Source: Pholis gunnellus
Lineage: Eukaryota > Chordata > Actinopteri > Perciformes > Pholidae
Assembly (NCBI GenBank): GCA_910591455.2
Contig: OU342826.1
Coordinates: 9,983,079-10,047,078, forward strand
DNA length: 64,000 nucleotides
Direction: 5' to 3'
The notes under the pieces were generated by a model. That model saw nothing but the letters and a program-made list of their open reading frames with translations, was not told where the DNA came from and did no database searches. Each line of letters opens with the position of its first letter. The stretch's first letter is position 1. Positions 61,119 through 64,000 of the stretch are shown one piece after another. The translations under genes were made by a program, and so were the position numbers.

Positions 61119-64000
61119 GTCAGTTCAACTTTGTAACACACGTCTCTTAATAGGAACCAATGTGATGAAATGGTACTTTTACAGTAGCCTTGATACTTGC
61201 CAGGAAGTAACAGTTATCACATCCTCCATGTTCAACCGCAAGTCATTTCCTCACTGAAAAAGGTGGATATCCTGCTTTTATGCAAAACCCCTTAAATATT
61301 TATCCATTACAGCATGAGACTTCAGTAGTGCAACTGTTCACCATGTCCATGGGCGGGTGGATAGCTCAAGGGGAAGGATGAATGGGGAGACAGATGAAGG
61401 GGTAGAGGGTCGAGGGGAGTTAATAATTCATCTCCATCTCAGTATGACACTTAAACCCAACAGGTGCGTAGTCAGTGCACATGGGAGAACAGGCGGATGA
61501 ACATTGGGGAGATAGAATGGATTTTGCAGGAGGGTAACAGTTTACCCCGGAACACAGCAACAACATTAACGCACACGTCTGATAAAGTAACAGAGGGTCT
61601 TGATGGGATTTGTCATTTTTAATTTCAAGCAACGTTTATACCGTCAGTAAGCCATGTCATATTGCATTAAGTATGAGATCCCTTCACACTTCACCGTCCG
61701 TGTTCACTCGACACGCTCGTGGAGTAAGAAAAACAATCAAACTTTTATGAAGACCCGAGTCAAGGTTGAGGGCTGCAATGGTGTTCTTGTTATCACAAAT
61801 TATTTAGGAGGCCGCTGTCACACCCCGTCTTAAAACTGCATGAAAATGAGGTGAAAATGAGGTGAACAGGGTTGGCGAAGCTGCCAATCTCCGCTCAACC
61901 CGCGTCTATGCATTGTGTGCGCTGTGAGCCAATTTGTAAGCAGTGGCTGCAGGCCTGCCGAAAAGAAAGATGGAGTACTACTGTCGACACTTCGAACAGG
62001 CAAAAGAAAAATAAGGGAGGAGGAGAGACGAGTCAAAGCACAGAGTTCCTATTAAACAACGAGTTTTAAAGTTTCTGTGCTAGCAGCGTGAAACTGCTAA
62101 AACGTCAACAGAAACATGGGTAGAGACAGGAAGTATGAACGGAACGGAGGAGTAAAGGAGTCTGAAATCGATGGATTCATAAAAAAGGAAGTCTTGCTTT
62201 TTCCAAAATATGACAGTGTGGCTTCGGTTGTAGTACTTGGTGAACTTGCATGTACAATACTACTGTTGCGCTGTTCCCGAATTGTATTGACATGAATCCA
62301 AAGTTAACTATTTACGAGTAAAAAGACTGATGAAACATTCATGTGTTGGGGAGGTTGCTGCAGCAAAGCAGCGGCTGAAGCAGTGACAGTGTGAGGGAAT
62401 AAGAGAAGGGGAGCAGACGTTGGGGACCGACTGCCGTCATGACGTTATTTGTGTTTGTTTCACACTCCGCAGTGATGCAGGGTCCGAGTGTGGTTCCCCC
62501 CTCAGATAAAATGGTGTGTTGCTGTAAGTGGTATTGAGAAGGGGTAAATGGAGCTAGCCATATGGCAGGAAGACAACAGGGAAGACAGGCAGATGGAAAG
62601 ATGATTGGAAATATGAAAAACTGTGTGCGGGTGTGATCTGAAGGATTGAGGAAGATAGCAGCCACGGGTGAATGGCGGGAGAAAAAAAAAGATGGATGGG
62701 GAGGAGGAGCTAATAGTTTGAGTGATGAATAAAGCCAAAAGGGAGGAACGGGCACATTTTAAGGTAGCAATGAGGCCTCAGAGAATTTCAGAAGGAAGAA
62801 GAAAAGGATTGAGGGAGAAGGGGAAGATGGGAGATGGGCTCTACCCAAATCACCTTGGGAGAGATCGAGATGAAAGAAGGATGGGTGTAAGGAGGGAGAA
62901 TGACAGACAATAAGGGGGAGACGACAGAGGGGTGGGTTTAAAAGGACCCTCAAGGAAAAAGCAATGAAGCAAGGGTGGAGAGAGGGAGGGGAAGTATTTA
63001 AATCCATCACTGAAAGAGTAAGAGACAAAACGAAATACACCTGGGTATGGAAGAAGGAGTGCGGAAGTGGGAGGACCAATGTAGCCAATGGGAATGTAGC
63101 CCTCAGAGACATTGGGATAAAAGAAAGAGATGGAAGGGATCCAGAAAAAAATAAAGGAAACCATAATTAAATAAAAGAACACAAAGGAAAATAGTGAGAA
63201 GAACTGGAGACGGGGCGATGCGGTGAAAGTCCTGTAGCGAAGAGGCGAAGAGGTGTCAAACCGAAATGCAATATCGAAACAGACAAGTGCAGATTCTGTA
63301 CAGTCCCATGACACATTTGTGGCAATTACACACGGAGAACTAATTACAAGATTGAATTGAATGAACCGAATGAGATCTTAGCTCCCTCGCTGATCAGCTG
63401 CATTAACTCCTCTGCAGGAAAATACTCTATTATTAGGAGAGCTGTCTTGCTACTTAACATCAAGTAAAAGGTGTCTCATAGTGGCAGCCAACGCATACGT
63501 AGCTCTATAGTGGCCTCACCTCAAAATATGAACATTGAGATTGATAAAAATGGAGTATTGGATTGCTGTCAGTTATACAGCCTTTTGTAGTATTACCTCA
63601 AATTCCCAGTAGCCCTGGCTAGATTTCGCTCTTGCAAACAAAAAGGCAACACGGGTAAAACGTCCTTTCTCAGAGGGAACGAACTTAAAAGGAATAGTGG
63701 AATCTGTAGAGGTGAGGTCTCAGCTGTGCAGCTCGAGACAAGAAAATGCCGATAGACACAGAGACTCCCAGAGAAGCGAAATAGAGGGGAGATAAGCGTG
63801 AATGACTGAGCCGAGGCAAAGCGGCGTCACAGGAGAGATGCTGGAACTCAGCGGGGAGGGAGAAAGCGATCCGAAGTTTGACTAAACCCGAAACAAATCG
63901 CGCCGCCAAGAAAAAAAAACAGGAGGGAGGGGGGATGGCTGTCTCGAAGGAGAGATAGAGAAGTGGCGGCTATCTCAAAAGGTGAAATTGAGATATAAAT
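61119..64000 (+). other. lrfn4: lrfn4 intron 5, start only; runs off the window
   Basis: Begins gtcagt. Purine-rich over about 62600-63300. The exon expected next (rest of FN3, transmembrane helix, cytoplasmic tail) was looked for and is not present before 64000. Confidence 0.85.

Noticed and set aside
62850..63314. 154-codon minus-strand Phe/Ser-rich frame
   Set aside because: Lies in a purine-rich stretch of the lrfn4 intron; no recognisable domain.

Overview
This window is eukaryotic nuclear DNA. It is almost certainly from a ray-finned (teleost) fish, probably a percomorph. The evidence is spliced vertebrate-type genes with GT..AG introns, dense dinucleotide microsatellites (AC/GT and GA/CT), and several interspersed repeats that I recognise as common in teleost genomes. 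The species cannot be named from the sequence alone.

Two protein-coding genes are supported. (1) On the minus strand, seven internal exons of mitochondrial pyruvate carboxylase (PC, zebrafish symbol pcx) lie between 21709 and 3141. They correspond to about residues 457-825 of the ~1178-residue human enzyme: the end of the biotin carboxylase domain, the linker and most of the carboxyltransferase domain, with the catalytic metal and substrate residues intact. The 5' exons (most of biotin carboxylase) must lie beyond position 64000, and the 3' exons (end of carboxyltransferase, biotin carrier) beyond position 1. (2) On the plus strand, five coding exons of an LRFN4/SALM3-type synaptic adhesion protein lie at 55689-61118. 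They encode LRRNT, leucine-rich repeats, LRRCT, an Ig domain, an acidic linker and the start of FN3. The remaining FN3, transmembrane and cytoplasmic exon(s) are beyond the right edge. Because no PC exon is seen right of 21709, LRFN4 appears to sit inside one very large PC intron (at least 42 kb), on the opposite strand. As far as I recall, this nested arrangement also exists in mammals.

Layout: 1-21709 is the PC carboxyltransferase exons and their introns, with a LINE tail, teleost short repeats, a triple octamer cluster and a (TG)n tract forming the 3' splice site of one exon. 21710-55688 is the giant PC intron upstream of LRFN4. It is non-coding, with many microsatellites and purine- or pyrimidine-only tracts, a decayed LINE sitting within a short inverted-repeat element, a G-quadruplex array, two excellent matches to the RE1/NRSE motif bound by REST, candidate untranslated LRFN4 exons at 37.9-40.3 kb, and a cluster of X-box-like (RFX) motifs just upstream of the LRFN4 coding start. 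55689-61118 is LRFN4; 61119-64000 is its last visible intron.

The two genes have unrelated biochemical jobs: anaplerotic carboxylation of pyruvate in mitochondria, and postsynaptic adhesion. Their link is positional. The most notable signals are the two REST-type sites in the intron shared with a neuronal gene, and the splitting of the LRFN4 ectodomain by four introns where mammalian paralogues, to my knowledge, use one exon. I see no unknown multi-gene system here.
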